Shown: positions 52,201 to 59,823 of the stretch, piece by piece
How the letters are laid out: each line of letters starts with the position of its first letter
Numbering within the stretch: the first letter of the stretch is position 1
DNA from: Pseudomonas laurylsulfatiphila
Lineage (GTDB): Bacteria > Pseudomonadota > Gammaproteobacteria > Pseudomonadales > Pseudomonadaceae
Direction of reading: 5' to 3'
Assembly (NCBI RefSeq): GCF_002934665.1
Contig: NZ_NIRS01000006.1
Span: 310,001-374,000, forward strand
DNA: 64,000 nt
Made by a program: the position numbers and the translations under genes
The notes under the pieces: model-generated
Told to the model about the DNA's origin: nothing
What the model saw: the letters and a program-made list of their open reading frames with translations, nothing else
Database searches by the model: none

Positions 52201-52343
52201 ACCATGGCCTTGAAGGTGAACGGCGGGTCTTCACTCTGGCCGAGTTTGGTGTAGGAAAGTGCGCCGACGATGGCCAGCAACAGCATCAGGAACAATACGA
52301 TCTGGCGATTACGCAGCGCCCATTCGGAAACGTTGAAGCGCAT
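49278..52343 (-). CDS. mexK: RND multidrug efflux transporter, MexK-like
   Basis: Inner-membrane proton-driven pump of the HAE1/AcrB family, 1021 residues. It has a first membrane helix at 10-30 (RQIVLFLMLLLAIVGALSY), two large periplasmic loops, and two six-helix blocks. The proton-relay region is in GLLVDDAIIAVEMMA. P. aeruginosa MexK pumps triclosan with MexJ alone and erythromycin with OprM. The identification rests on the mexL/mexJ/mexK gene order, lengths, and flanking plsB and rsmJ as in PAO1. No outer-membrane channel gene is present, so it would borrow one. The C-terminal stop abuts a structured repeat. Confidence 0.82.
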   Translation of the reverse strand: MRFNVSEWALRNRQIVLFLMLLLAIVGALSYTKLGQSEDPPFTFKAMVIRTNWPGATAEEVSRQVTERIEKKLMETGEYERIVSFSRPGESQVTFIARDSMHSNEIPELWYQVRKKISDIRHTLPPGIQGPFFNDEFGTTFGNIYALTGAGFDYAVLKDYADRIQIQLQRVKDVGKVELLGLQDEKIWIELSNVKLATLGLPLAAVQQALEEQNAVSTAGFFETSSERLQLRVTGNFQTVEEIKNFPIRVGDRTFRISDVADVRRGFNDPPAPRMRFMAQDAIGLAVAMKDGGDILVLGKALEVEFARIQKNLPAGMELRKVSDQPAAVKTGVGEFVQVLVEALAIVLLVSFFSLGVRTGMVVALAIPLVLAMTFASMYYLGIGLHKISLGALVLALGLLVDDAIIAVEMMAIKMEQGFDRVKAASYAWTSTAFPMLTGTLITAAGFLPIATAQSGTGEYTRSIFEVVTIALLASWVAAVVFVPYLGEKLLPDLAKIHAAKHGAGQPDPYGTPFYQRVRRLVEWCVRWRKTVIAATVLLFIASIVLFKFVPQQFFPASGRLELMVDLKLAEGASLSNTADEVKRLEALLKDKAGIDNYVAYVGTGSPRFYLPLDQQLPAASFAQFVVLAKTIEEREALRTWLISTLNEQFPALRSRVTRLENGPPVGYPVQFRVTGEHIEEVRALARKVAAKVRENPHVVNVHLDWEEPSKVVYLNIDQDRARALGVSTANLSKFLQSSLTGSSVSQYREDNELIEILLRGTVHERTELSLLPSLAVPTDNGRSVALSQIATLEYGFEEGIIWHRNRLPNVTVRADIYDKQQPATLVQQIMPTLDPIRAELPDGYLLDVGGTVEDSARGQNSVKAGVPLFIVVVLTLLMLQLRSFSRTAMVFLTAPLGLIGVTLFLLVFRQPFGFVAMLGTIALSGMIMRNSVILVDQIEQDIAAGLKPWQAIIEATVRRFRPIVLTALAAVLAMIPLSRSVFFGPMAVAIMGGLIVATALTLLFLPALYAAWFRVREEPV

Positions 52344-52349
52344 CGGGGC

Positions 52350-53450
52350 TTACTCCTTGTCCGCCAGATTGACCACGCGATTGGAGCGATCCACCGGACG
52401 CACCTGCTGCCCGTCGAGAAGCACATGGACACCGGCGGCCACGACCCAGTCGCTGGCGTTGAGCCCCTCGAGCACCGGTACGGTTTTCTCACCGAAGGCA
52501 CCCACTCGCACCGGGGTTTTCTTCAAGGTGTTGTTGGCGCTGACGACCCAGACATAGGTCACACCGTTTTCTGCGGTCAGCGCCGACAGTGGAACGGACA
52601 GAGGCACCACGTCGGCGGCCTGCACGAACACCCGGGCGCTCTGGCCCAGCTCCACCGGCACCTTGCCGGAGGTGAAGGCGATGCGCGCCGCGAAGGTGCG
52701 GGACTTTGGATCAGCCGCTGGCGACAGCTCACGGATGCGCCCTTCGAAACGCTGGCCGGGCTGGGTCCAGAGCTCCACCGCCACCGGCTCACCGACCTTG
52801 AAACGGCCGAAGTTCTGTTCCGGCAAGCTGATCAACACTTCACGCTCGCCATCGGTCGCCAGTGTGAACACCGTTTGCCCCGCGGCCACGACTTGCCCGA
52901 CTTCCACCAGTCGCTTGGCCACGACGCCATCCTGCGGCGCACGCAGTACCGCGTAGCTGGCCTGGTTATTGGAAACGTTGAATTCGGCCTTGATTTGCTT
53001 GAGGCGCGCTTCGCCGGAGCGGTAGAGGTTTTCGTGATTGTCGTACTGCGAACGGCTGACCAGCTGACGCTCCATCAGGGTTTTGTAGCGATCACGCTCG
53101 GCACGCACCATGCTCAAATTGGCTTCAGCTGCAGCGACCTGGGCCCGGGTGGCCTCCAGTTGCAGGCGCACGTCCTGAGGGTCGAGCTCGGCCAAGGGTT
53201 GATCGGCCTTGACCCGCTGCCCTTCCTCGACCAGTCGTCGGCTGACTTTACCGCCGATGCGGAACGCCAGGTCCGGCTCATAACGCGCACGGACTTCACC
53301 TGGATAACTCTCCATGGCCTGTGCCGAAGGCTCTGGCTGAACCACCATGGCCGGGCGCACGCTGACTGGCGGCACTTCGTCGGAGCCACACGCAGACAAT
53401 AAAAAAGCCAGGGTGACTGGCAACGCGAGGGGCAAGGCATAGCGGAACAT
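52350..53450 (-). CDS. mexJ: RND efflux periplasmic adaptor lipoprotein, MexJ-like
   Basis: Membrane-fusion protein of 366 residues joining the RND pump to an outer-membrane channel. The lipobox LLSAC gives acylated Cys21. Then come a split biotinyl-lipoyl domain (RIGGKVSRRLVEEGQRVKAD and LRAPQDGVVAKRLVEVGQVV), a helical hairpin between them (RAQVAAAEANLSMVRAERDR) and beta-barrel and membrane-proximal domains. It starts 107 bases before the mexL ... mexJ divergent region's end and is 6 bases upstream of mexK, so the two are one operon. Confidence 0.85.
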   Translation of the reverse strand: MFRYALPLALPVTLAFLLSACGSDEVPPVSVRPAMVVQPEPSAQAMESYPGEVRARYEPDLAFRIGGKVSRRLVEEGQRVKADQPLAELDPQDVRLQLEATRAQVAAAEANLSMVRAERDRYKTLMERQLVSRSQYDNHENLYRSGEARLKQIKAEFNVSNNQASYAVLRAPQDGVVAKRLVEVGQVVAAGQTVFTLATDGEREVLISLPEQNFGRFKVGEPVAVELWTQPGQRFEGRIRELSPAADPKSRTFAARIAFTSGKVPVELGQSARVFVQAADVVPLSVPLSALTAENGVTYVWVVSANNTLKKTPVRVGAFGEKTVPVLEGLNASDWVVAAGVHVLLDGQQVRPVDRSNRVVNLADKE

Positions 53451-53477
53451 GGTGAAGGACCTTTCGCTAATGGTGCT

Positions 53478-53509
53478 TTGAATAATTATACTGAGCAGTA
53501 TGTTATTAA
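53478..53509. promoter_or_regulatory. Divergent mexJ/mexL promoters with palindromic operator
   Basis: ATACTGAGCAGTAT at 53488-53501 is a perfect 6-bp palindrome with a 2-base centre, the size of a TetR half-site pair. On the minus strand a perfect TATAAT (plus-strand 53485-53490) overlaps it and would serve mexJ. On the plus strand TTTGAA (53477-53482) and TATGTT (53499-53504), 16 bases apart, could serve mexL. A repressor on the palindrome would block both. No other palindrome of this size is in the 93-base gap. Confidence 0.6.
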
Positions 53510-53543
53510 TAGCAAACTCACCAGTCCAGTAATAAAAGCGAAT

Positions 53544-54188
53544 ATGCCAAACAATCTTTCAGCACCCAATGGCCCAGGCAGACCCAAGGATCTGGTCAAG
53601 CGCCAGGCGATTCTCGATGCGGCGAAAGTGCTGTTTCTGAGTAAGGGTTATGCCAATACCAGCATGGATGCCGTCGCAGCCGAGGCCGGTGTGTCGAAGC
53701 TGACGGTCTACAGCCACTTCAACGACAAGGAGACGCTGTTCTCCGCCGCCGTGGTGGCCAAGTGCGAGGAGCAATTGCCCCCGCTGTTCTTCGAATTGCC
53801 CGAAGGCGTGGCAGTGGAAACCGTGCTGCTGAACATCGCGCGCGGTTTTCATTCGCTGATCAACAGTGACGAATCAGTGAACCTGCACCGACTGATGGTG
53901 ACCTTGGGCAGCCAGGACCCGAAACTCGCGCAAATCTTCTTTGAGGCGGGCCCGGAGCGCATGCTGCATGGCATGGAACGCTTGCTGAGCCGGATCGACG
54001 AAAGTGGCGTGCTGAGCATCGACAAGCCGCACAACGCCGCCGAGCACTTCTTCTGCCTGCTCAAGGGCGCCGGGAATTTCCGCTTGCTGTATGGCTGCGG
54101 CGAGCCGCCGGTCGGTGAGGAGGCGGAGAGCCATGTGCGGGAAGTGGTGGGGTTGTTTATGCGGGCTTATCGGCCTGAGACAGTCTGA
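53544..54188 (+). CDS. mexL: TetR-family repressor, MexL-like
   Basis: Transcription factor of 214 residues from the first in-frame ATG (MPNNLSAPNGPGRPKDLVKR); a TTG 22 codons upstream lies in the promoter region and is rejected. The helix-turn-helix is SMDAVAAEAGVSKLTVYSHF at about residues 46-65, followed by NDKETLFSAA. The ligand-binding C-terminal domain is less conserved. P. aeruginosa MexL represses mexJK and itself; the divergent placement and palindrome here fit the same circuit. Confidence 0.82.
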   Translation: MPNNLSAPNGPGRPKDLVKRQAILDAAKVLFLSKGYANTSMDAVAAEAGVSKLTVYSHFNDKETLFSAAVVAKCEEQLPPLFFELPEGVAVETVLLNIARGFHSLINSDESVNLHRLMVTLGSQDPKLAQIFFEAGPERMLHGMERLLSRIDESGVLSIDKPHNAAEHFFCLLKGAGNFRLLYGCGEPPVGEEAESHVREVVGLFMRAYRPETV

Positions 54189-54212
54189 TCGATTGAGGGT
54201 GTCCGGTCTGAC

Positions 54213-54307
54213 GCTTTCGCGGGCAAGCCCGCTCCCACAGGGTCTGAGGTGCTCCCAAGTCTTGGGCCAGACACAAAACCTGTGGGAGCGTGGCTTGCCC
54301 GCGATGA
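54213..54307. repeat. REP pair in inverted orientation, GGGCAAGCCCGC subfamily
   Basis: TTCGCGGGCAAGCCCGCTCC at the left and GGAGCGTGGCTTGCCCGCGA at the right, with GGGCAAGCCC in place of GAGCAAGCTC. It separates convergent mexL and rsmJ. A subsidiary palindrome in the spacer includes CCCAAGTCTTGGG. Confidence 0.8.
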
Positions 54308-54320
54308 AGGCGACTCGGTC

Positions 54321-55103
54321 TTAAGGCTTGAGCGCCTTCTTCGGATAAATATCGTACCGGCTCGACTTGCCATCCAGCGCATGGCTCGGCTTCGGCCCGT
54401 CGATGCACGGCGCCTTGCGCGGGCGCTTGACCACCACCCGGTGGCTGGCCAGGGCCAACGCCGCTTCGAGCAAGGCCGGCGCATCCGGGTCATCGCCCAC
54501 CAGCGGCCGGAACAGGCGCATTTCCTTCTTCACCAGCGCGGTTTTTTCACGGTGCGGGAACATCGGGTCCAGGTAGATCACCTGCGGCGGTTCACCTTCC
54601 CAATTGCGCATCACCTCGATCGAGTTGCCCTTGAGCAGCCGCATGCGCGCCACGATCGGCGCCACGTCGAAATCTTCCGCGCCACGGGCCAGGCCATCTT
54701 CCAGCAAGGCGCCGATCAGCGGCTGACGCTCGATCAGGCTCATCTCGCAACCGAGGCTGGCCAGCACGAATGCGTCCTTGCCCAGCCCTGCCGTGGCATC
54801 CAGTACCCGCGGGCGCACGCCCTGGGCGACGCCAACAGCCTTGGCGATCATCTGCCCGCTGCCGCCGCCATACAACCGGCGATGGGCCGCACCGCCCTCG
54901 ACGAAGTCCACCCGCACCGGTCCCGGCGCATCCGGCCCCAGCTGTTGCAACTGCAAGCCCTGGTCACCCACCTGCAAGGCAAATTCGCCGTCCGCCACTT
55001 GCATCGGCAAGCCCAGGCGCTCGGCCCATTGCTCGGCTTGTGGCTCGAAAGCCGCGTCCAGCGCCTGGACATGGATGCGGCAGGCCGCGGGTTGATCAAT
55101 CAT
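54321..55103 (-). CDS. rsmJ: 16S rRNA (guanine-1516-N2) methyltransferase
   Basis: SAM-dependent methyltransferase acting on G1516 of 16S rRNA in the small subunit. SAM-binding motif I is VLDATAGLGKDAFVLASLG near residues 100-118 and the catalytic-type motif is YLDPMFPHREK, with C-terminal YDIYPKKALKP. 260 residues, the family length. It is divergent from an unknown gene starting at 55197 across a 93-base gap. Confidence 0.93.
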   Translation of the reverse strand: MIDQPAACRIHVQALDAAFEPQAEQWAERLGLPMQVADGEFALQVGDQGLQLQQLGPDAPGPVRVDFVEGGAAHRRLYGGGSGQMIAKAVGVAQGVRPRVLDATAGLGKDAFVLASLGCEMSLIERQPLIGALLEDGLARGAEDFDVAPIVARMRLLKGNSIEVMRNWEGEPPQVIYLDPMFPHREKTALVKKEMRLFRPLVGDDPDAPALLEAALALASHRVVVKRPRKAPCIDGPKPSHALDGKSSRYDIYPKKALKP

Positions 55104-55196
55104 CGGAAAACACGCTCAAAAAATTAATGATCGGCAAAAACTGCCGATAACAAAACTATCGAGCATTTTGCCAGAGCTGAGCGTCGACCGAGAGAA

Positions 55197-55817
55197 ATGT
55201 CAGACATTCAACCCACAATCACAGGTTTTATATCGCCCTACGGCAATTACAACCTGCGAAACACCCAGGCACTGAGCGGTGTCAGTCACATCTGGCAGGA
55301 TTTCTTTGCCCGTGCGCTGGCCGATCAGTCGGGTGATGTGCTGCCTGAATCGCTGAATTTCCCACCGGTCGATCTCCAAAGCCCGGTCGAGCCGACCGTT
55401 GGCAGCGAGCTGCTGGAACACATCGTTTCCCAGCGTGAGTGCGACGTCAAAGAGACCGAGGTCCGCCCACCAGAGCCTCTGTTCCTGCCCATTGCCGAAT
55501 TCGAAATGGAGCTGGCCGACAAGCCATCCCCACCGTTCCCGGCGGATGAAATCGTCGCCCAGCAAAAACAACAGGACTTCGACAGCGGTTGGGTTCGCCC
55601 GATCGTGCTCAACGCCGGTCAGCCGCTGCCGGAAGCCGGCCCTGCCCCGCAACCACGTCCGCTGCACCTGCCGATTGCCGAATTCGAACTCGATCTGCTC
55701 GACAAGCCGTTCCCTCCGTTCTCGCCAGAAGAACGGCGGGAACAGCAGAAACAACTGGATTTCGACAATGGTTGGGCGCGCCCGATCATCCTGCAAAACC
55801 TGCGTATCGCCGCCTGA
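55197..55817 (+). CDS. Unknown protein with an internal 48-residue duplication
   Basis: I do not recognise a family. The 206-residue protein has no signal peptide or membrane segment. Residues 92-139 and 153-200 are copies of one another, 31 of 48 identical. The repeat core is LPIAEFE.(E/D)L.DKP.PPF, then QQKQ.DFD.GW.RPI.L. The N-terminal 90 residues are unique. The repeats are rich in Pro, acidic residues and aromatic residues, suggesting extended binding motifs. It is monocistronic, divergent from rsmJ, and ends 3 bases before the convergent neighbour's stop. I recall a hypothetical gene in this position in P. aeruginosa. Confidence 0.75.
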   Translation: MSDIQPTITGFISPYGNYNLRNTQALSGVSHIWQDFFARALADQSGDVLPESLNFPPVDLQSPVEPTVGSELLEHIVSQRECDVKETEVRPPEPLFLPIAEFEMELADKPSPPFPADEIVAQQKQQDFDSGWVRPIVLNAGQPLPEAGPAPQPRPLHLPIAEFELDLLDKPFPPFSPEERREQQKQLDFDNGWARPIILQNLRIAA

Positions 55818-55820
55818 CCC

Positions 55821-56642
55821 TCAGCCTTTGAAGAACTGATTGGCCTTCTGGTACGGCATCGACCGCGAAGTGAAGCCGAACGTGCCTGACGTCTGGATTT
55901 CTTCGGCGGCACGAAAGAATTCACCATAGGCCGCCAACGCCAGTGCCGAACCGACGCTGATGCGTTTGACGCCCATTTCAGCCAACTGCGCGACCGTCAG
56001 CTTCAAGCCGCCCGACATCAACACATTCACCGGTTTGGGCGCCACCGCGCGCACCACCGCCAACACATCCTCGGCGCTGCGCAGACCGGGTGCGTAAAGC
56101 ACATCGGCACCGGCCTCGGCGAATGCCTGCAAGCGGCGGATGGTGTCGGCCAGATCAGGATTGCCGTGCAGGAAGTTTTCGGCCCGGGCGGTCAATGTGA
56201 AGGGGAACGGCAAACTGCGAGCGGCAGCCACAGAGGCCTCGATGCGCGCCACAGCGTGATCGAAACAGTAGATGGGGCCTTCTTCGCGGCCGGTGGCGTC
56301 TTCAATCGACCCCCCGACGGCTCCGGCCTCTGCCGCGCGCAAGATGCTTTTCGCGCAGTCGGCCGGGTTGTCGGCAAAGCCGTTTTCCAGATCCACGGCA
56401 ACCGGCAGGTCAGTGGCGGCGACAATCGCCTGAACGTTCATCAGGGTATCGTCGAGGCTCAAGCCGCCATCGGCACGGCCCTGGGAAAAGGCATAACCGG
56501 CACTGGTGGTCGCCAGCGCCTCGAAGCCGAGGCTGGCGAGCATCTTCGCTGAACCCGCATCCCACGGATTGGGAATCACAAAAGCGCCGGAGCGTTCGTG
56601 AAGGGCTTTGAACGCCTGGGCTCGAAGGGTTTGCGCATCCAT
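55821..56642 (-). CDS. Isocitrate lyase/PEP mutase superfamily enzyme
   Basis: Cytoplasmic TIM-barrel enzyme of 273 residues acting on a 2-oxo or 2-hydroxy dicarboxylic acid; exact substrate unknown. Superfamily marks are FVIPNPWDAGSAKMLASLGF, the metal-binding Asp in VAVDLENGF, GGSIEDATG, and LTARAENF. The KKCGH catalytic motif of true isocitrate lyase and methylisocitrate lyase is absent. Likely activities are oxaloacetate decarboxylase, PEP-mutase-like or carboxyvinyl-carboxyphosphonate-type lyase. It follows the DUF72 gene by 35 bases on the same strand, so they may form an operon. Confidence 0.85.
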   Translation of the reverse strand: MDAQTLRAQAFKALHERSGAFVIPNPWDAGSAKMLASLGFEALATTSAGYAFSQGRADGGLSLDDTLMNVQAIVAATDLPVAVDLENGFADNPADCAKSILRAAEAGAVGGSIEDATGREEGPIYCFDHAVARIEASVAAARSLPFPFTLTARAENFLHGNPDLADTIRRLQAFAEAGADVLYAPGLRSAEDVLAVVRAVAPKPVNVLMSGGLKLTVAQLAEMGVKRISVGSALALAAYGEFFRAAEEIQTSGTFGFTSRSMPYQKANQFFKG

Positions 56643-56677
56643 GGGGCAGGCTCCTGAAGAGGGGGAAAGAATCCGCC

Positions 56678-57538
56678 TCAGAGCAGGCCAAGTTGCTCGG
56701 CGACGGGTTCTCTGTATAGCTCAGGCAGCGCCGGCAAGCCAGGCAGACGCAGCATCAGCCTGGCGTGAAAACGCTGCGCCAGTTTCGCGGCCAGCAGGTT
56801 GTCGGCGGTGTGCAGGAAGATATACGGCGTTCGCCCTTGTTCGATCCACAGCGCGATTTTCTCGACCCAGGGCTCCAGGAACGGATCGTTGGCCTCAAGC
56901 ACCGGATGGCCGATAAAACGCACCTGCGGACACTGCGTGAACGCCGCCGGACGCGGAGGCACCCGGGGCTTCTTCGATTGGGCATGAAGCACCGAAAGCT
57001 CGGTCGATGTGCAACTGAACAACGCACGGGGATCAAGACAGATACGCTCAACACCGCGATCCAGCAGCAGACGATTGAGCATTCGCTCGCTGTCACCCTT
57101 GGCGAAAAAATCGCCATGGCGCACTTCAACGGCCAGCGGGCGCTGCAGGGCATCGATAAACCCGGCCAGCTCGGGCAAGCGTTGGGGCGTGAAGTTTTTC
57201 GACAGCTGCAACCACAATGGCGACACCCGTTCACCCAGCGGACTGAGCAATTGCAGGAAGGTTTCGGCGGCTGTCAGCTGTTCGCGCAGATCGCCACCGT
57301 GGCTGATCTCGCCGGGAAACTTGGCGGTAAAGCGAAAGTGCTGCGGCATGGTTTCGGCCCAACGCTGCACAGTGCTGGCAGCCGGGCTGGCGTAGAAGGT
57401 CGTGTTGCCTTCTACGGCATTGAAAACCTGGCAATAGAGATCAAGAAACTCGGCGGGTCTGGCGTGCGGCGGATACAGGTAATCGCGCCAGGCGTTCTCG
57501 CTCCAGGACGGGCAACCGAGGTAATACGGAAGCAACAT
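56678..57538 (-). CDS. DUF72 family protein
   Basis: TIM-barrel protein of 286 residues with the DUF72 (YecE-like) marks YYLGCPSWSENAWRDYLYP, VFNAVEGNTTFYASPA, FTAKFPGEISHG and LAVEVRHGDFF. Function not established. The start used, MLLPYYLGCPSW, shares one base with the preceding gene's stop (TGATG); a start 13 codons upstream lies inside that gene and is rejected. Confidence 0.85.
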   Translation of the reverse strand: MLLPYYLGCPSWSENAWRDYLYPPHARPAEFLDLYCQVFNAVEGNTTFYASPAASTVQRWAETMPQHFRFTAKFPGEISHGGDLREQLTAAETFLQLLSPLGERVSPLWLQLSKNFTPQRLPELAGFIDALQRPLAVEVRHGDFFAKGDSERMLNRLLLDRGVERICLDPRALFSCTSTELSVLHAQSKKPRVPPRPAAFTQCPQVRFIGHPVLEANDPFLEPWVEKIALWIEQGRTPYIFLHTADNLLAAKLAQRFHARLMLRLPGLPALPELYREPVAEQLGLL

Positions 57539-57843
57539 CAGATGTACAGGTCGAGACCCAGCACATCCGCATCCCAATCGACGAAACCGGCGGTACTCAG
57601 GTAGCTGGCCAGCGCCGTCGCCACGCTTTTGCTCATGGCACGGTGGTAAATCATGTCTTGCTGACGGGCGGGAAGATTGCTCAGTTTTTGCGCAGAGGCT
57701 TTGGCGGCGCGGGCAGCCAACTGCTCTTCAGTCGGGAATTCCGGCTCGCCTTCGATATCAACGGCGTCGTCTTCCACCACACGGCCTTTGCCTGGCTTGC
57801 GCTTGATGGGGTAGGACTGAGAGGAAACGCCGTCGATACGCAT
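57538..57843 (-). CDS. Conserved small protein, unknown function
   Basis: Protein of 101 residues, no signal peptide or membrane helix. It begins MRIDGVSSQSYPIKRKPGKG, a polar, probably unfolded N-terminal half with acidic stretch, then a helical C-terminal half (QDMIYHRAMSKSVATALASY). Coupled by one shared base to the DUF72 gene, it heads a likely three-gene operon. I recognise no domain. Confidence 0.7.
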   Translation of the reverse strand: MRIDGVSSQSYPIKRKPGKGRVVEDDAVDIEGEPEFPTEEQLAARAAKASAQKLSNLPARQQDMIYHRAMSKSVATALASYLSTAGFVDWDADVLGLDLYI

Positions 57844-57986
57844 ACGTGCATACTCGGAATCAGTGATGGCAGTTTAGTGGCGCAAAACCCACTTCGCAAA
57901 CCGCCGAGTGATAACTAGAACACATTAAAGGCAAAAGGTTTAAAAGCTGGGGTTAGAAAGTGACGATTGGTGGTGGGTGGCACATT

Positions 57987-58107
57987 TTGTGGCGAGGGAG
58001 CTTGCTCCCGCTGGGCTGCGAAGCGGCCCCAATCCTTATCAAGTCCACCGCATAGCCTGATTTGCGACTGCTTCGCAGTCGAACGGGAGCAAGCTCCCTC
58101 GCCACAA
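57987..58107. repeat. REP-like inverted pair, GTGGCGAGGGAGC subfamily
   Basis: TTGTGGCGAGGGAGCTTGCT at the left with the exact inverse ending CCCTCGCCACAAG at the right, 121 bases overall, with an inner GACTGCTTCGCAGTC hairpin. A different REP family from the others. It lies between tsaB and the small-gene operon. Confidence 0.8.
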
Positions 58108-58119
58108 GAACGGTCTTGA

Positions 58120-58794
58120 TCAACGCGCTTTAGGTGTCGCCACCTTGTCACGCAGATAAACCGGCTGCGCCTCGTCGGCCACGATCGCCTCGCCACGCGC
58201 CCAGGCAAATCGCGCCAGGGTCAGCAGGTCTTCGGCATGGGGCAACATGGCCGCGTCCTGGCCGCTCAGGTTGACCGCGATGCGTTCGCCATAACCCCAA
58301 CCGGTGCCAGCGCCGAACCACTCGCCGCCAGCATCGGCCGGCAATGCCGCGGACTCCGGCGGCAGTACCGCTTCAGCGCCCACCAGACGCATCTCCCCGG
58401 CCGTTTCGCGGTAGCACCCCCAATACACTTCATCCATGCGCGCATCGATGGCAGCGGCGACCTGAGTGGCGCCGTGTTCGCGCAATGCACGTTGCGCCAG
58501 CACGGCCAGGTTCGACACCGGCAGCACCGGGCGATCCAGGGCAAACGCCAGGCCTTGCACCACGCCGATGGCGATGCGCACACCGGTGAAGGCTCCCGGG
58601 CCACGGCCGAACGCAATGGCATCGACCGCTTGCAGGGTTGTCCCAGCATCGGCCAGCAATTGCTTGATCATCGGCAACAGCTTCTGCGCGTGCAGGCGCG
58701 GGATCACCTCGTAATGGCTCGTGACCTTGCCGTCATGCAGCAAGGCAACGGAGCAAGCTTCAGTCGCGGTGTCCAGGGCCAGCAAGGTGCTCAT
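58120..58794 (-). CDS. tsaB: tRNA t6A biosynthesis protein TsaB
   Basis: Scaffold partner of TsaD and TsaE in making N6-threonylcarbamoyladenosine at A37 of tRNAs. ASKHA-fold N-terminus LLALDTATEACSVALLHDG, IPRLHAQKLLPMIKQLL, and GRGPGAFTGVRIAIGVVQGL. It lacks the metal-binding His pair of TsaD, as expected. 224 residues. adk lies 94 bases upstream, separated by a terminator. Its product supplies the t6A later cyclised by TcdA. Confidence 0.95.
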   Translation of the reverse strand: MSTLLALDTATEACSVALLHDGKVTSHYEVIPRLHAQKLLPMIKQLLADAGTTLQAVDAIAFGRGPGAFTGVRIAIGVVQGLAFALDRPVLPVSNLAVLAQRALREHGATQVAAAIDARMDEVYWGCYRETAGEMRLVGAEAVLPPESAALPADAGGEWFGAGTGWGYGERIAVNLSGQDAAMLPHAEDLLTLARFAWARGEAIVADEAQPVYLRDKVATPKAR

Positions 58795-58842
58795 CGATGT
58801 ATCCGTAACAAGAGGTCAGAAAAAGTGCGTCAGTATAAACAA

Positions 58843-58866
58843 CTACGGCCCGCAAGCGGGCCGTAG
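58843..58866 (-). terminator. Terminator after adk
   Basis: Perfect 11-bp stem CTACGGCCCGC / GCGGGCCGTAG with a 2-base centre, followed on the minus strand by TTGTTTATA. It lies 22 bases past the adk stop and before tsaB. Confidence 0.75.
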
Positions 58867-58888
58867 AAGATGAAGCGATTCAGACTTT

Positions 58889-59536
58889 TCAGCTCAGGGC
58901 TGCAAGCACCTTGGCGGTGATCGCTTCAACCGAACCGACGCCTTCGATATGGCTGTACTGCGGCTTGCCATTGGCAGCCGACAGCTTCTGGTAGAAATCC
59001 ACCAGCGGCTTGGTCTGGGAGTGGTAGACCGACAGGCGATGACGCACGGTTTCTTCGGTGTCGTCCTTGCGCTGTACCAGCTCTTCACCGGTGATGTCGT
59101 CCTTGCCGGCGATTTTCGGCGGGTTGTAGACGATGTGGTACACGCGGCCGCTGGCCTCGTGAACACGACGACCGGCGATACGCTGGACGATTTCTTCGTC
59201 TTCGACGGCGATTTCAACCACTGCGTCCAGCTCGACGCCGGCAGTCACCAGGGCTTCAGCCTGGGGAATGGTGCGCGGGAAGCCGTCGAACAGGAAACCG
59301 TTGGCGCAGTCGGACTGGGCGATGCGGTCCTTGACCAGTGCGATGATCAGGTCATCGGACACCAGGCCACCGGCATCCATGATGCTCTTGGCCTTGATGC
59401 CCAACTCGGTGCCGGCCTTGACCGCTGCACGCAGCATGTCGCCGGTGGAGATTTGCGGAATGCCGAATTTTTCGGTGATGAACTTAGCCTGAGTACCTTT
59501 ACCGGCCCCGGGAGCTCCCAGCAGAATGACGCGCAT
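58889..59536 (-). CDS. adk: Adenylate kinase
   Basis: Interconverts AMP + ATP and 2 ADP. P-loop GAPGAGKGTQ at residues 7-16, AMP-binding QISTGDMLRAAV, FDGFPRTIPQA, and a LID domain of the long bacterial type around GRRVHEASGRVYH without the zinc cysteines. 215 residues from MRVILLGAPGAG; a start five residues upstream is atypical. The 287-base gap to ppc upstream (59537-59823) has no gene and no signal I can name. Confidence 0.97.
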   Translation of the reverse strand: MRVILLGAPGAGKGTQAKFITEKFGIPQISTGDMLRAAVKAGTELGIKAKSIMDAGGLVSDDLIIALVKDRIAQSDCANGFLFDGFPRTIPQAEALVTAGVELDAVVEIAVEDEEIVQRIAGRRVHEASGRVYHIVYNPPKIAGKDDITGEELVQRKDDTEETVRHRLSVYHSQTKPLVDFYQKLSAANGKPQYSHIEGVGSVEAITAKVLAALS

Positions 59537-59823
59537 CGATGTGCTCCTCAATTTTTTATATGGATAACGTCAGATTCGCCTCGTGGGGCCAATCTCAAAA
59601 AAGGGTCGTGGCCGCCCAAACGGCCAAAGGCTGATCAAGATACACAGCAGGCTGCGCCCACACAAGACGCCAAAAGTCGGAGAAACCGCTGCCTCCTGCG
59701 ACCATTGCGCACGGTTCCCCAAGTCGCAACCCCAACATTAACTGTCGCCTGACAGCACTTTTCAACCCGTCCTGCGGCGGCATCCGCCTCACCTGCCGGA
59801 TGCCTGACCCCATGGCAAAAACC

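Noticed and set aside
55821..56642. True isocitrate lyase or methylisocitrate lyase
   Set aside because: The catalytic KKCGH motif is absent and the length fits the broader PEP-mutase-like group.
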